A stretch of DNA of 64,000 nucleotides from Methylomonas sp. ZR1 (GCF_013141865.1 NZ_RCST01000001.1:2914001-2978000); one strand, 5' to 3'. Counted from the stretch's first letter, positions 15,866 to 24,747 are shown. Numbers and translations are program-made. The notes: a model not told the origin generated them from the letters alone.

Positions 15866-18800
15866 GACTAATTTCCTTTTTGCTAAATTTTTGTACAAAG
15901 GCGTAAAGCGCTGGTGTGAATAAGAGTCCAAACGCTGTTACTCCGAGCATTCCAAAGAACACTGTGGTTCCAAGGGATTGGCGCATTTCAGCACCCGCAC
16001 CTTTGGCTACTACAAGAGGAAATACGCCAAGGATGAAGGCAAATGAGGTCATCAAGATCGGACGCAGACGTTCTTTTGCCGAAAGCGTTGCCGCATCTTC
16101 CGGCGTCCGCCCTTCATGATCTTCATGGTGCTTGGCGAATTCCACTATCAAGATCGCGTTTTTCGCAGCCAACCCGACCAGTACGATGAAGCCTATTTGC
16201 GCAAGAATGTCGATCGGCATACTCCGCATGTCCAGCCCGATAATAGCTGCTAGCAAGCACATAGGTACGATCAGCACGACTGCCAACGGTGTACGCCAGC
16301 TTTCATACTGCGCAGCCAGAACAAGGAACACGAACAAGGCAGAAGCCGCAAAGATCGCCAGTGTAGGCACGCCATGCTGCGCTTGTTGATGTGAAAGCTC
16401 TGTCCATTCAAACGACATACCTTGCGGAAGCGTTTGTTTAGCCAGTTCTTCCATCCGCTCCATAGCCGTACCAGAAGCGATTCCTGGCGCAGCAGCGCCC
16501 ATGATTTCCGCGGCTGGGAACATGTTGTAACGCGGGATGCGATAAGGCATGGATTGCTCTTTGAAATCGGTCACAGCGCTCAGCGGCACCATTTCACCGG
16601 CAGCATTTCTCACTTTGTATTTGCCAATATCTCCTGGAGTTTTACGGAATTCAGCATCCCCTTGGGCGAATACGGGATAAGTGCGACCCAAATAATTGAA
16701 ATCATTCACATATTGCGAACCAAGATATAACTGAATAGTCGAGAACACATCCGTTGGCGTGAGCCCGACTTTTTCAGCCTTTAAGCGATCGATGTCGGCA
16801 TAAAGCGACGGCGCACCAGCATTAAATAGCGTGAACACTCCAGCAAAGGTTTTATCTTTATTCGCGGCAGCAACGAGATCGTTGGTCGCTTTTGCGAGAG
16901 CTTGTGGCCCAAGACCTTCACGATCTTGGATCATCATTTTAAAACCACCAGCCGCCCCCAACCCCTGTACCGCAGGAGGATTGATTACGATCAGATAGGC
17001 TTTCTTATAATCCGCGAATTTTTCGCGCATTTTCACCAGCATTTCCGCAGCAGTGGTACCGGGTATATACTCACCGTAAAGTGAGGGAAGTGACGTGAAG
17101 ATCGTCCCAACATTAGAGGCAATTGTATTTGTCGTCACATCGAATCCAGCTGTGGGCGATGTATGTTTTATGCCAGGAATGCTCAATGCCATATCATTGA
17201 CTTCACGTACTACTTCGTCCGTGCGGGACAGGCTGGAACCGGGCGGTAACATAACGATGATCGCCTCATACCCAATGTCCTGATCCGGAATAAAGCCGGT
17301 TGGCATACGCGACATTTGGAAGCCTGTTACGCTGATTAACCCGACATAAACTATAAGAATACTCGCAGTAACACGCACAAAACGGCTGGTCATATTGCCA
17401 TAACTGATCGAGAGCCATGCGAATCCACGATTAAAGTGGTCGAAGAGAGGGTTCTTAAAGCGTGCTACACCGCGTGGCTTCTCATATAACTCGCCAGTCT
17501 TATGCGGTATTAGCAGTATCGCGCAAAGCGCTGGGCTCAGCGTGAGAGATACAAAACTCGAGATTATTGTGGAAGCAGAAATTGTGATCGCAAACTGTTT
17601 AAAGAAAAGCCCCGGAATTCCGAAGACGAAGGCCAAAGGTACGAAAACTGCGCAGAGTGTAAGAGTAATAGCAATTAATGCGCCAGACACCTCGTTCATC
17701 GTGCGATGCGCGGCTTCTTTAGGTAGCATACCCGTTGCCATATTGCGTTCGACGTTTTCCACCACCACAATAGCGTCATCAACCACAATACCTACTGCTA
17801 GCACGAGGCCGAAAAGCGAGAGATTATTGATAGAGATTCCAAACATCGAGAGGATAGTGAAGGCACCGACCAGAGAAACGGGAATAGCTACCACGGGAAT
17901 CAGAGTAGCCCGCCAGTTTTGAAGAAAGAGATACACCACGCCGACTACAAGAATAATGGCGATAAAGATGGTTTCGATTACTTCATGAATCGACTGGCTT
18001 ACGAAGGTGGTAGGATCGTAAATGTTGATATAATCAACACCGGTCGGGAAGGATTTTTTAAGCTCGGCCATCTTATCCCAAATGGCGTGCTCTACCTCTA
18101 CTACGTTAGCGTCAGGTGTCGGGATAACCCACCAAGGTGCGGAAATATGCTTATCAGCATAAGCGATTGAACCGTAATCTACAGAACCAATTTCAGCTCG
18201 GCCAATATCACGGATGCGAGTGATGCGACCTTGATTATCCGATTTGACGATAATGTCGGCAAACTGATCAGGAGAAGTTAACCGTCCGAGAGCTTCTACG
18301 TTGATCTGGAAAGCTGCATCGGTCGCCACTGGCGGGGCATTGAGATTACCAGTCGATACCTGTGCGTTTTGGGCGCGAAGGGCGCTCATAATCTCGCTGG
18401 CGCTGATGTTATAGGCTGCAGCTTTGTCTGGATCAATCCAGATACGCATCGCATACTGACGTTCTCCCAAAGCCCAAAAATCAGCTACACCGGGAATACG
18501 CGCGATCTCATCACGAACATGAAGCATGTAATTTGACAGATATTCGGCGCTACGCGACCCATCCGGTGAATAAACATGTACGCCTAGCAATAGCGATTGG
18601 ATAGTCTTTTTCACCTGCACGCCTTGCAGCTGCACTTCTTGCGGCAAGCGTGTCAATACGTCCTGCACACGATTTCGCGTCAGCAACAGAGCGGTATTGG
18701 CGTCAGTGCCAACCTTAAAAATGACAGTAATCGCCAGCCTGCCATCACTAGTTGATTGGCTAGTGATATAGTCCATGCCCTCCACGCCATTGATCGCTTG

Positions 18801-19004
18801 CTCAAGCGGCGTCGCGACAGTGCGGGCAATGGTATCTGCAGATGCACCAGGAAATGTGGTCGTAATTTGAATTGTGGTGGGAACAATACTCGGATACTGT
18901 GCGATCGGTAATTTAACCATCGCTGCCAACCCGAAAACGATGATGAAGATATTGATGACTATCGCAAAACGCGGGCGATCTATGAAGAAATGTGTCAGTT
19001 TCAT
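15858..19004 (-). CDS. RND multidrug efflux pump, inner membrane transporter (HAE1 / AcrB-MexF type)
   Basis: A 1048-residue proton-driven transporter that drives drugs or solvents from the periplasm into the outer membrane channel. It starts MKLTHFFIDRPRFAIVI, has twelve predicted membrane helices and two large periplasmic loops, and carries the proton-relay pair Asp-Asp in GIVVDDAIVVVENVERN (helix 4) and the matching Lys in GLAAKNAILIVEFAK (helix 10). The porter-domain GASADTIARTVATPLEQ segment is present. The length is standard. It lies five bases downstream of the adaptor gene and overlaps the channel gene by eight bases. MexF-like or AcrB-like substrate range cannot be told apart by eye. 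Confidence 0.95.
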   Translation of the reverse strand: MKLTHFFIDRPRFAIVINIFIIVFGLAAMVKLPIAQYPSIVPTTIQITTTFPGASADTIARTVATPLEQAINGVEGMDYITSQSTSDGRLAITVIFKVGTDANTALLLTRNRVQDVLTRLPQEVQLQGVQVKKTIQSLLLGVHVYSPDGSRSAEYLSNYMLHVRDEIARIPGVADFWALGERQYAMRIWIDPDKAAAYNISASEIMSALRAQNAQVSTGNLNAPPVATDAAFQINVEALGRLTSPDQFADIIVKSDNQGRITRIRDIGRAEIGSVDYGSIAYADKHISAPWWVIPTPDANVVEVEHAIWDKMAELKKSFPTGVDYINIYDPTTFVSQSIHEVIETIFIAIILVVGVVYLFLQNWRATLIPVVAIPVSLVGAFTILSMFGISINNLSLFGLVLAVGIVVDDAIVVVENVERNMATGMLPKEAAHRTMNEVSGALIAITLTLCAVFVPLAFVFGIPGLFFKQFAITISASTIISSFVSLTLSPALCAILLIPHKTGELYEKPRGVARFKNPLFDHFNRGFAWLSISYGNMTSRFVRVTASILIVYVGLISVTGFQMSRMPTGFIPDQDIGYEAIIVMLPPGSSLSRTDEVVREVNDMALSIPGIKHTSPTAGFDVTTNTIASNVGTIFTSLPSLYGEYIPGTTAAEMLVKMREKFADYKKAYLIVINPPAVQGLGAAGGFKMMIQDREGLGPQALAKATNDLVAAANKDKTFAGVFTLFNAGAPSLYADIDRLKAEKVGLTPTDVFSTIQLYLGSQYVNDFNYLGRTYPVFAQGDAEFRKTPGDIGKYKVRNAAGEMVPLSAVTDFKEQSMPYRIPRYNMFPAAEIMGAAAPGIASGTAMERMEELAKQTLPQGMSFEWTELSHQQAQHGVPTLAIFAASALFVFLVLAAQYESWRTPLAVVLIVPMCLLAAIIGLDMRSMPIDILAQIGFIVLVGLAAKNAILIVEFAKHHEDHEGRTPEDAATLSAKERLRPILMTSFAFILGVFPLVVAKGAGAEMRQSLGTTVFFGMLGVTAFGLLFTPALYAFVQKFSKKEISHD

Positions 19005-19009
19005 GTTGA

Positions 19010-20272
19010 TTACTCTTTATTTTTTTGATTTACGGATTCGGTTTTCGCGTTCATTGGCTTCACTTTCGCGCCGGGAGCAGCCGAAGCCATACCTTCGATA
19101 ATCACCAAGTCACTAGCGCCGATACCCGATTTGATGACGCGCATTCCATCATGTAAGTCACCTACTTCAACTCGCTTAGGCTTCACCGTTCCATCGTGAT
19201 CGACGGTCAGTACGATATGGTTGGATTGATCAGGTGTAGCCGCCGCATCCGGCACCAACAAGGTTGATTCAGCTGAAGTCAGAGCTAAGCGGACACGAGC
19301 GAAGCCGCCTGGAGTGAGTAACAGATCTTTGTTGGGAATTGTGGCTCGAGCACGGATGGTGCCGCTGGAACGGTCGATGGCGTTATCTACGAAATCCAGT
19401 GTTCCTGTGCGATTCAGTTTTGCGTCACCGAGATCCACATAAACTTTGCTAGCCAACTCGCCTTTCTCGGTCATGCGCTGACGTTGGAAGGTTTGGTAAT
19501 CGGCTTCGCTCATATCGAAATTTAGGTAAATCGGGTCGAGAGATACGATGGTGGTCAGTAAGGTAGTTGGCCCGGTACCTGCGCGATTACCTGCAATCAG
19601 GTTGCCGACCGATACTTGGTGCGTGCCTATTTTTCCGCTGAAGGGAGCTATGATGCTCGCGTGATCAAGATCGAACTTTGCATCGCGTACCAGCGCCTTT
19701 GCTACGTTTACTAAAGCAGAAGCGGCTTGTTGATCGGCCAAACGTTGCTCTACGTTTTGTGTAGTACCGGCATCCGTTTCTTTCAGAACTTTTGCCCGTG
19801 TTAATTCTTGATTTGCCAACTGCAGCTTTGCCTGTGCATTTTCCAGTTGAGCCGTCGCTTGACTGTATCTGATTTCGTAAGGAGTCTGGTCAATGGTAAA
19901 AAGCGGATCGCCCTTTTTTACGAGATCACCGTCTTTAAAATGTATCTTTTCTAATGTACCGCCGACCTGGGGACGCAGTTCAACATGCTCAACGGCAGCA
20001 AACTGACCAAGGAACTTTAAGTGAGTTTCAAAATTTCCTTTCAAAGGAGAACTAACGATCACGCTCGGTGGATCCATAACTTGCTCTAAAGTTGTTTCGG
20101 TTGCAAAAAGTTCGTGCGCACAATAGCCACCCATCATGACAACGCTAAAAATGACAAAACGATTAATTTTTTTTCCGCTTGAGGCCTTTTTAATTAACCG
20201 CGAATAGTTCGGTGAGTTAGGCTGAGAAACGTACGGTTCGAAGTTTGAACGTTGAGAAGCTTCGTTATTCAT
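19010..20272 (-). CDS. RND efflux periplasmic adaptor (membrane fusion protein)
   Basis: A 420-residue AcrA/MexE-type adaptor. A cytoplasmic N-terminal stretch of about 37 residues is followed by one membrane anchor (INRFVIFSVVMMGGYCAHEL), so it is anchored by a helix rather than a lipid. Next come the lipoyl half-motifs (VELRPQVGGTLEKIHFKDGD and the later ASIIAPFSGKIGTHQVSVGN), a coiled-coil hairpin between them (QATAQLENAQAKLQLANQEL), and the beta-barrel domain. It is the first gene of the three-gene pump operon. The divergent HxlR gene at 20657 is the natural regulator. Confidence 0.93.
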   Translation of the reverse strand: MNNEASQRSNFEPYVSQPNSPNYSRLIKKASSGKKINRFVIFSVVMMGGYCAHELFATETTLEQVMDPPSVIVSSPLKGNFETHLKFLGQFAAVEHVELRPQVGGTLEKIHFKDGDLVKKGDPLFTIDQTPYEIRYSQATAQLENAQAKLQLANQELTRAKVLKETDAGTTQNVEQRLADQQAASALVNVAKALVRDAKFDLDHASIIAPFSGKIGTHQVSVGNLIAGNRAGTGPTTLLTTIVSLDPIYLNFDMSEADYQTFQRQRMTEKGELASKVYVDLGDAKLNRTGTLDFVDNAIDRSSGTIRARATIPNKDLLLTPGGFARVRLALTSAESTLLVPDAAATPDQSNHIVLTVDHDGTVKPKRVEVGDLHDGMRVIKSGIGASDLVIIEGMASAAPGAKVKPMNAKTESVNQKNKE

Positions 20273-20298
20273 AAAATGCCCTTTTGAATATTGTTTGT

Positions 20299-20451
20299 TT
20301 AAAAGACTCTACGGAGGTAGTTATCGATGATGGCGTCATTGACTTGCTTTGCCTTCAGATCTGTAAATTTCGACACTGCAAGCCAGATAAATTCACCTGG
20401 CTCGCCTACAAATGCTGCTTTTAAAACATCGCCAGATAAGCTAACGAACAT
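20299..20451 (-). CDS. Possible 50-residue leader protein upstream of the efflux operon
   Basis: A small open frame, MFVSLSGDVLKAAFVGEPGE, then FIWLAVSKFTDLKAKQVNDA and a basic end LRRVF, ends 26 bases before the adaptor gene. CAGGG stands about ten bases before its ATG. The amino-acid composition looks protein-like. No family is recognised. It could be a true small protein, a regulatory leader peptide, or the leftover of a larger gene. The opposite strand also has an open frame here, which lowers the weight of the observation. Confidence 0.35.
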   Translation of the reverse strand: MFVSLSGDVLKAAFVGEPGEFIWLAVSKFTDLKAKQVNDAIIDNYLRRVF

Positions 20452-20656
20452 ATCTAACAACCCTGAAATAAAAAATTTTTCTCTTATAATTCATAATCTT
20501 TCCTTCTCATTTCGCTTCATTTTTTGAAGCGACTGCAATTAGTGTAGATACTATTGTTTTTGCTGTCAATATTTTTTTTGTATTGACTATGTGTAATGTA
20601 GTTGCTATAGTTTTATTGCCTATTAACGATACGAAGTCATTTATTGAGAGGGGCTT
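20452..20656. promoter_or_regulatory. Divergent promoter region, efflux operon and second HxlR gene
   Basis: Plus-strand boxes TTGACT (20583-20588) and TATAGT (20606-20611) are separated by exactly 17 bases and lie about 45 bases before the HxlR start. GAGAGGGG precedes its ATG at 20657. On the minus strand the same AT-rich block must hold the promoter of the efflux operon. Divergence of an HxlR gene from an RND operon suggests that the regulator binds between them. The spacer word AATGTAGT is shared with the promoter of the first HxlR gene at 8690-8718. Confidence 0.5.
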
Positions 20657-21085
20657 ATGAAAGGCAAAGACAAAAAAACATGTGAAAAGCATCGAGACAT
20701 GTGCTCAATTTCAAGAGCAATTGACAAAATAGGTGACTCCTGGAGCCTATTAATTTTGCGTGACCTAGGCCAAGGCCTAACACGCTATGAAGAATTTAGA
20801 GAAAATCTGGAAATTTCTCCCGCTACACTGAGCAAACGGCTTTCGATGCTGGTCGAAGAAGGGCTGGTGGTAAAAAAAATCTACCAAGACAATCCGTTGC
20901 GTGCGCAATATGTTCTGACCTCGATGGGTCAGGATTTCATGCCCGTCTTGGCGATGATTATGGTTTGGGGCAATGAATACGCATCACCTAATGGCACTGA
21001 TGAGCAATTGGTTGAAAAGACAACTCGCAAAGAGATTTCATCAAACGTTGTGAATGCAGAAAAACGATGTGCCGATCACGTTTGA
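20657..21085 (+). CDS. HxlR-family transcriptional regulator (second copy, divergent from efflux operon)
   Basis: A 142-residue winged-helix regulator: CEKHRDMCSISRAIDKIGD, SWSLLILRDLGQGLTRYEEF, then SPATLSKRLSMLVEEGLVVK (about residues 10-75). It is a close relative of the protein at 8764 but ends earlier, without the long Lys/Asp-rich tail. Cys9 and Cys16 are kept, which could allow redox or electrophile sensing. Its place facing the RND efflux operon makes it the likely regulator of that pump. The intergenic boxes are described separately. Confidence 0.9.
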   Translation: MKGKDKKTCEKHRDMCSISRAIDKIGDSWSLLILRDLGQGLTRYEEFRENLEISPATLSKRLSMLVEEGLVVKKIYQDNPLRAQYVLTSMGQDFMPVLAMIMVWGNEYASPNGTDEQLVEKTTRKEISSNVVNAEKRCADHV

Positions 21086-21247
21086 AATACTTGTGCTCGC
21101 TAGTGGCCTGCCTCTCCTTGGAATTTCGTATGACAATTTCTAAATACATTAGATCTAATCTAACTACCGTGATTGCATCGGCTCAAAACCAAATTTTAAT
21201 TAGCTATTGCCTCAATCAAATTTCTCACCTGCGAGTAATATGAAGCT

Positions 21248-22132
21248 ATGAACGAGCTATATCCTTATAAGTACCCGTTTGATTGGATAGAAACATTGGA
21301 GTTCTTGAAAGCTCGGTCAATTAAAGGAGTGGAGTTGGTTACGGACGAATGTTATTTGCGCACTGTGCGAATCGGCAAGCATTTTGGATGGATCAAGGTA
21401 TCTCATGTGCCAGAGACGCATTCGCTAAAGATGGAATATTCGCCGTCTTTATTGCCGGCGCAGCCAGCATTGCAGAATCGTTTACACAAGCTGTTTGATC
21501 TTGCGGCAGATCCCGATCTAATCAATGCGCATCTCATAAAACATAAGTTGCTCAAAACCAGCATAGCAAAACATCCCGGCCTGCGCGTTCTTGGTGCATT
21601 TGACGAATTTGAAATGGCGATTCGTACCATACTTAGTCAGCAGATCACTGTGAGAGCCGCCACTGCCATTTTCTATCGATTTACGAATGCTTTTGGCGAA
21701 AATATTATCACGCCATTTCCCGAACTCTCTCGACTAACCGTACAGGCAGAAACGGTCGCCAGGGCAACGGTGGACGCTATTGCTGAGCTCGGTATTGTGA
21801 GTGCACGCGCCAAATGTATTATTGTGATGGCTCAAGCCTTTGTTTCGGAAGGATTCCTTCTTGAGCCGAAATTAAAGCCAGAAACAGCAATTGAAAAGCT
21901 GGTTAAGCTACCGGGGATCGGGCCGTGGACGGCTCACAATATCGCTATGCGAGGCCTAAACTGGTCGGATGCCTTTCCGAAGGAAGATATCGCCGTGCGC
22001 AATGTTTTGGGCGGCGTGACTGCTCAAGAGGCAGAAGAGTTATCACAGTTATGGCGGCCATATCGCAGCTATGCGGTGATACATCTTTGGAAAATGTCAT
22101 CTGAAAATCACACTAACAAATTGAAATGCTAA
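21248..22132 (+). CDS. alkA: DNA-3-methyladenine glycosylase II (AlkA-like)
   Basis: A 294-residue base-excision glycosylase of the helix-hairpin-helix GPD superfamily, which removes alkylated purines. The hairpin LPGIGPWTAHNIAMRGL (about residues 220-236) is followed by the catalytic Asp in the FPKEDIAVRN segment (about 246). The conserved EFEMAIRTILSQQITVRAA block precedes it. The N-terminal domain corresponds to the AlkA_N half; there is no Ada methyl-acceptor or AraC-type domain fused. It heads a plus-strand group that ends in an Ogt-like methyltransferase, so the group looks like an alkylation-repair set. Confidence 0.9.
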   Translation: MNELYPYKYPFDWIETLEFLKARSIKGVELVTDECYLRTVRIGKHFGWIKVSHVPETHSLKMEYSPSLLPAQPALQNRLHKLFDLAADPDLINAHLIKHKLLKTSIAKHPGLRVLGAFDEFEMAIRTILSQQITVRAATAIFYRFTNAFGENIITPFPELSRLTVQAETVARATVDAIAELGIVSARAKCIIVMAQAFVSEGFLLEPKLKPETAIEKLVKLPGIGPWTAHNIAMRGLNWSDAFPKEDIAVRNVLGGVTAQEAEELSQLWRPYRSYAVIHLWKMSSENHTNKLKC

Positions 22133-22143
22133 AAGGGGGACAC

Positions 22144-22656
22144 ATGTACTATCAGATACTTTCACAATGTATTCATAGCCTTACACAAATAGAGGCATGG
22201 CTTGATAAAGCTGAGCAATATGCAACGGATAAGAAATTCGATGTGAATATACTCATGCATAGCCGCCTCGCGCCTGACATGAAAGATTTCATCTATCAGG
22301 TCACTAGCGCGTGCGATTATGTTAAAGCAGGTTCGGCTCGGCTAACTGGCCAAACGCCGCCAAAGCATGAGGACACTGAACAAACGATTGAAGAAGCTCG
22401 TGATCGTATCAAGAAAACCATCACCTTTGCAGAAAGCGTAAAAGAAGTGCAATTTGAGAGAGCTGGCGAACACATGATTACGGTTTCGTGGCAACCTGGC
22501 AAGCTTATTAGAGGAGAAGATTATCTTCTTCAAATTATCATTCCGAATTTCTTTTTTCATTTGACAACCGCCTACAATATTCTTCGCCACAATGGCGTTG
22601 AAATCGGCAAAATGGACTATTTGGGCAGTATGAATTTTGTTGAGATTACTCGTTAA
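22144..22656 (+). CDS. DUF1993 family protein
   Basis: A 170-residue helical protein that matches DUF1993: MYYQILSQCIHSLTQIEAWL at the start, the MKDFIYQVTSACDYVKAGSA segment, GQTPPKHEDTEQTIEEARDR and the C-terminal NFFFHLTTAYNILRHNGVEI. The fold is DinB/YfiT-like as far as I recall, but no activity is established. The start at 22144 is preferred because AAAGGGGGACAC stands just before it. It follows alkA by 11 bases, so they are almost certainly one transcript. Confidence 0.85.
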   Translation: MYYQILSQCIHSLTQIEAWLDKAEQYATDKKFDVNILMHSRLAPDMKDFIYQVTSACDYVKAGSARLTGQTPPKHEDTEQTIEEARDRIKKTITFAESVKEVQFERAGEHMITVSWQPGKLIRGEDYLLQIIIPNFFFHLTTAYNILRHNGVEIGKMDYLGSMNFVEITR

Positions 22657-22869
22657 GAAGTCGAGTACTCCGAGATGGAACAATAAAATTTGCTTTAACT
22701 AAGCTTTTGCTATTTCTCCGAATTATTGAGTTAGATTAAGTAGAGCTTGTGTTAGGCAATCATAGCTCTCCTATATTAACGGGCTGCCATGCAGCAAGTC
22801 AGTAATCCCATAAAACAATGTGGTCTTTGTTACAGCACTAATCACCACGCACGATAACGAGAGTGCAAC

Positions 22870-23301
22870 ATGAGCAAACATATCCATCTAGTCAAAGTTG
22901 CTGTAGGGACAAATTCTTTTAACGATCTTAAAGAATGGCAAGTTCAACTTGCTTGTAAAAAAGCCGCCAAAGGAGAAAACGGCACGCTTATACACATTAC
23001 CCGTCACACACCTAAGCGTGCAGGGGAGTTGCTTGATAATGGTTCTATTTATTGGGTGATCAAAGGCCATATCAGGGCGCGTAACCGCATTCTTGAATTA
23101 CGGCCGATGATGTATGACGGCATAAAGCATTGTGGGATTGTTTATGACCCACAGCTGATCCGTGTAGCTCCAGATCCGCGCCGCCCATTTCAAGGATGGC
23201 GTTATCTCGAAGCAAAGGACGCTCCATCAGATATTGATAACAATGTTTACGATATATTTGAAACCATGTTGATTGAGTTTACAGGGTCAGACTTAAAATG
23301 A
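22870..23301 (+). CDS. DUF1489 family protein
   Basis: A 143-residue protein of the DUF1489 family, best known from alphaproteobacteria. Typical segments are HIHLVKVAVGTNSFNDLKEW, ITRHTPKRAGELL, GSIYWVIKGHIRARNRIL and PDPRRPFQGWRYLE. No reaction is known. Its stop codon overlaps the start of the Ogt-like gene by four bases (ATGA), so the two are translationally coupled. That coupling ties it to DNA-alkylation repair here. A ribosome binding site AACGAGAG precedes the ATG. Confidence 0.85.
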   Translation: MSKHIHLVKVAVGTNSFNDLKEWQVQLACKKAAKGENGTLIHITRHTPKRAGELLDNGSIYWVIKGHIRARNRILELRPMMYDGIKHCGIVYDPQLIRVAPDPRRPFQGWRYLEAKDAPSDIDNNVYDIFETMLIEFTGSDLK

Positions 23302-23783
23302 GCTATGTTTTTACAGCATTTCAGTCTCCAGTAGGCGAATTAAAGTTGGTAGCCAGTGATCAGGGTTTGATGGCAATTTTGTGGGCGAATGACAATCCAA
23401 ATCGCGTGCCACTTGGCTCGATGAAGCGAGATGATGCGAATCCGGTATTGATACAAACTCGCTTGCAACTGGAGCAATATTTTGCCGGAAAGCGGCAGCG
23501 ATTCGTGTTGCCGCTTAATTTTGTCGGTACGGATTTTCAAAAACTAGTATGGCAATCACTACTTACAATCCCATTTGGCGAAACCCGAAGTTACGGGCAA
23601 ATCGCTCTACAAATTGGCAAACCAAAGGCAGCGCGAGCGGTCGGAACCGCTAACGGTCGCAATCCGATATCTATTGTTATACCGTGTCATCGAGTAATTG
23701 GCTCCAATGGTGAACTTACAGGCTTTGCCGGTGGGTTGAAAGCAAAGGCTTATCTGATCGAGATTGAAAATCCGGAAACATAG
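23298..23783 (+). CDS. ogt: Methylated-DNA-protein-cysteine S-methyltransferase (Ogt-like)
   Basis: A 161-residue suicide enzyme that moves the alkyl group of O6-alkylguanine in DNA to its own Cys. The active-site motif is IVIPCHRVIG (Cys near residue 130). It is preceded by the recognition helix region RSYGQIALQIGKPKAARAVG, TANGRNP, and followed by GELTGFAGGL. There is no Ada-type N-terminal zinc domain, so this is the Ogt form. It completes a group with the AlkA-like glycosylase, DUF1993 and DUF1489 genes. Confidence 0.93.
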   Translation: MSYVFTAFQSPVGELKLVASDQGLMAILWANDNPNRVPLGSMKRDDANPVLIQTRLQLEQYFAGKRQRFVLPLNFVGTDFQKLVWQSLLTIPFGETRSYGQIALQIGKPKAARAVGTANGRNPISIVIPCHRVIGSNGELTGFAGGLKAKAYLIEIENPET

Positions 23784-23810
23784 ACCGTCTTCGGGCAGAT
23801 AGTGAACCCA

Positions 23811-23840
23811 GATTGATTTGATTTGATTTAATTTGATTTA
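23811..23840. repeat. Short tandem repeat of gattt/aattt units
   Basis: About five copies of a 5-base unit (gattg, atttg, atttg, attta, atttg in sequence) stand some 30 bases after the ogt stop codon. The tract is low-complexity and could vary in copy number by slippage. No function can be given. Confidence 0.6.
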
Positions 23841-23898
23841 CCGGATTTTCGTCCGATAAGCCATTGTCTGGGTAGTATAAAATTATTGCTCACTTTAA

Positions 23899-24034
23899 CT
23901 AAACATTAAGAGCTATCTCAGCGTTATTCAGTACTAAGTCTTCGGCTGAAAGTTGCTGGAAAAAGGTTTCCTCCGTTGGGACCCAGATATACATATTAAA
24001 TAGCTCTAAGGGATAGATTCTGGCAGAGTAAATA
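23899..24034 (-). pseudogene. 3' end of a gene cut off by the IS200-type insertion
   Basis: On the minus strand an open frame enters from the edge of the IS200-type element and runs to a TAG at 23899-23901. It encodes SARIYPLELFNMYIWVPTEE, then TFFQQLSAEDLVLNNAEIAL and NV. The composition is protein-like and AACGGAGGAAACC inside the frame is by chance. No matching upstream part could be joined on the other side of the element near 24.67 kb. The family is not recognised, so this is offered only as a likely truncated gene. Confidence 0.35.
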
Positions 24035-24665
24035 TCCCCCGGCAAAGCCGGGGGCTTTATGGTGTGAACCGCTCAAAGCGGTAAATAGGGTCGCTAACGC
24101 GGCCCTTTAGAACTGGCCGCCAATAGGCGGCGACTCATTGCCAAAGGTTCATTTGCTCAACTCGCTGGTCTTCATGCTCTTGATGCCGGATATAGTCCCG
24201 AATCATCGTTTCATCACGACCCACTGTTAGCCTCGCGCCCAAAAATGCTGTCCGACAAAGTTACGCTTCTTTTCGCCATAAACCCGGGCCAAATGAATCG
24301 CACTCTTCCCTTTGATATAACCAATGACCTGCGACACTGCATATTTGGGCGGAATCGAAATCAACATATGCACATGATCCGACATCAAATGCCCTTCCAA
24401 TATCCGGCTCTCCTTTTGGCTCGCTAGCCTTCGGAAAACTTCACCTAAATGCTTTCGCAACGCCTTATACAACGTCTTTCGTCGACACTTCGGGATAAAC
24501 ACCACATGATATTTGCACTCCCATTTGGAGTGGCTTAAGCTCTCGTTCTCGTCCATCAGGTTCTCCTCTGTCGTGTGCTTGGCGGCTCACGCTCTCGAGT
24601 GTCCTGGTGGACTCCTCTAAATGTCAAACTTCGGCTGTCTCCCCGGCAGAGCCGGGGGATTTCTC
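24031..24665 (-). mobile_element. IS200/IS605-type element with terminal hairpins
   Basis: Two subterminal hairpins frame the transposase gene: CCCCCGGC-AAA-GCCGGGGG at 24036-24054 and CCCCGGC-AGA-GCCGGGG at 24641-24657. Such imperfectly paired palindromes are the DNA sites that the Y1 transposase of this group recognises as single strands. The outer limits are estimates, because these elements have no inverted terminal repeats and make no target duplication. The transposase inside is damaged (next entry), so the copy is probably immobile unless a helper acts. Confidence 0.7.
24135..24556 (-). pseudogene. tnpA: IS200-family Y1 transposase TnpA with small internal deletion
   Basis: The N-terminal 109 codons are a normal HUH transposase: KYHVVFIPKCRRKTLYKALR, the HUH motif SDHVHMLIS, and IGYIKGKSAIHLA. 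After FWARG comes a stop. A second frame resumes with LTVGRDETMIRDYIRHQEHE and ends NLWQ at 24135. The family normally has FWARGYFVSTVGRDE here, so about eight bases are missing. The catalytic Tyr (in RDYIRHQE) is thus out of frame and the protein made would lack it. Confidence 0.8.
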
Positions 24666-24710
24666 ATGATTGGTTAATGAGTACGCCGACACTTTCGAAG
24701 TAGATCTAAC

Positions 24711-24747
24711 AAAAATGCCAAGCCTGCTTTTCCGCTGGCTTGGCATT
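24711..24747 (-). terminator. Rho-independent terminator of the TetR gene
   Basis: A perfect 11-base-pair stem, AATGCCAAGCC (24714-24724) and GGCTTGGCATT (24737-24747), closes a 12-base loop. On the minus strand it is followed by TTTTT and lies about 110 bases past the stop of the TetR gene at 24856. Stem strength and T-run are those of an intrinsic terminator. Confidence 0.7.

Noticed and set aside
21099..21247. Ada-type operator in front of the alkA group
   Set aside because: An AATT...TTGC-like match at about 21199 is too weak and no ada gene is present.
23811..23840. gattt repeats as a regulator binding array or origin iteron set
   Set aside because: Units are only five bases, imperfect, and not linked to any replication gene.
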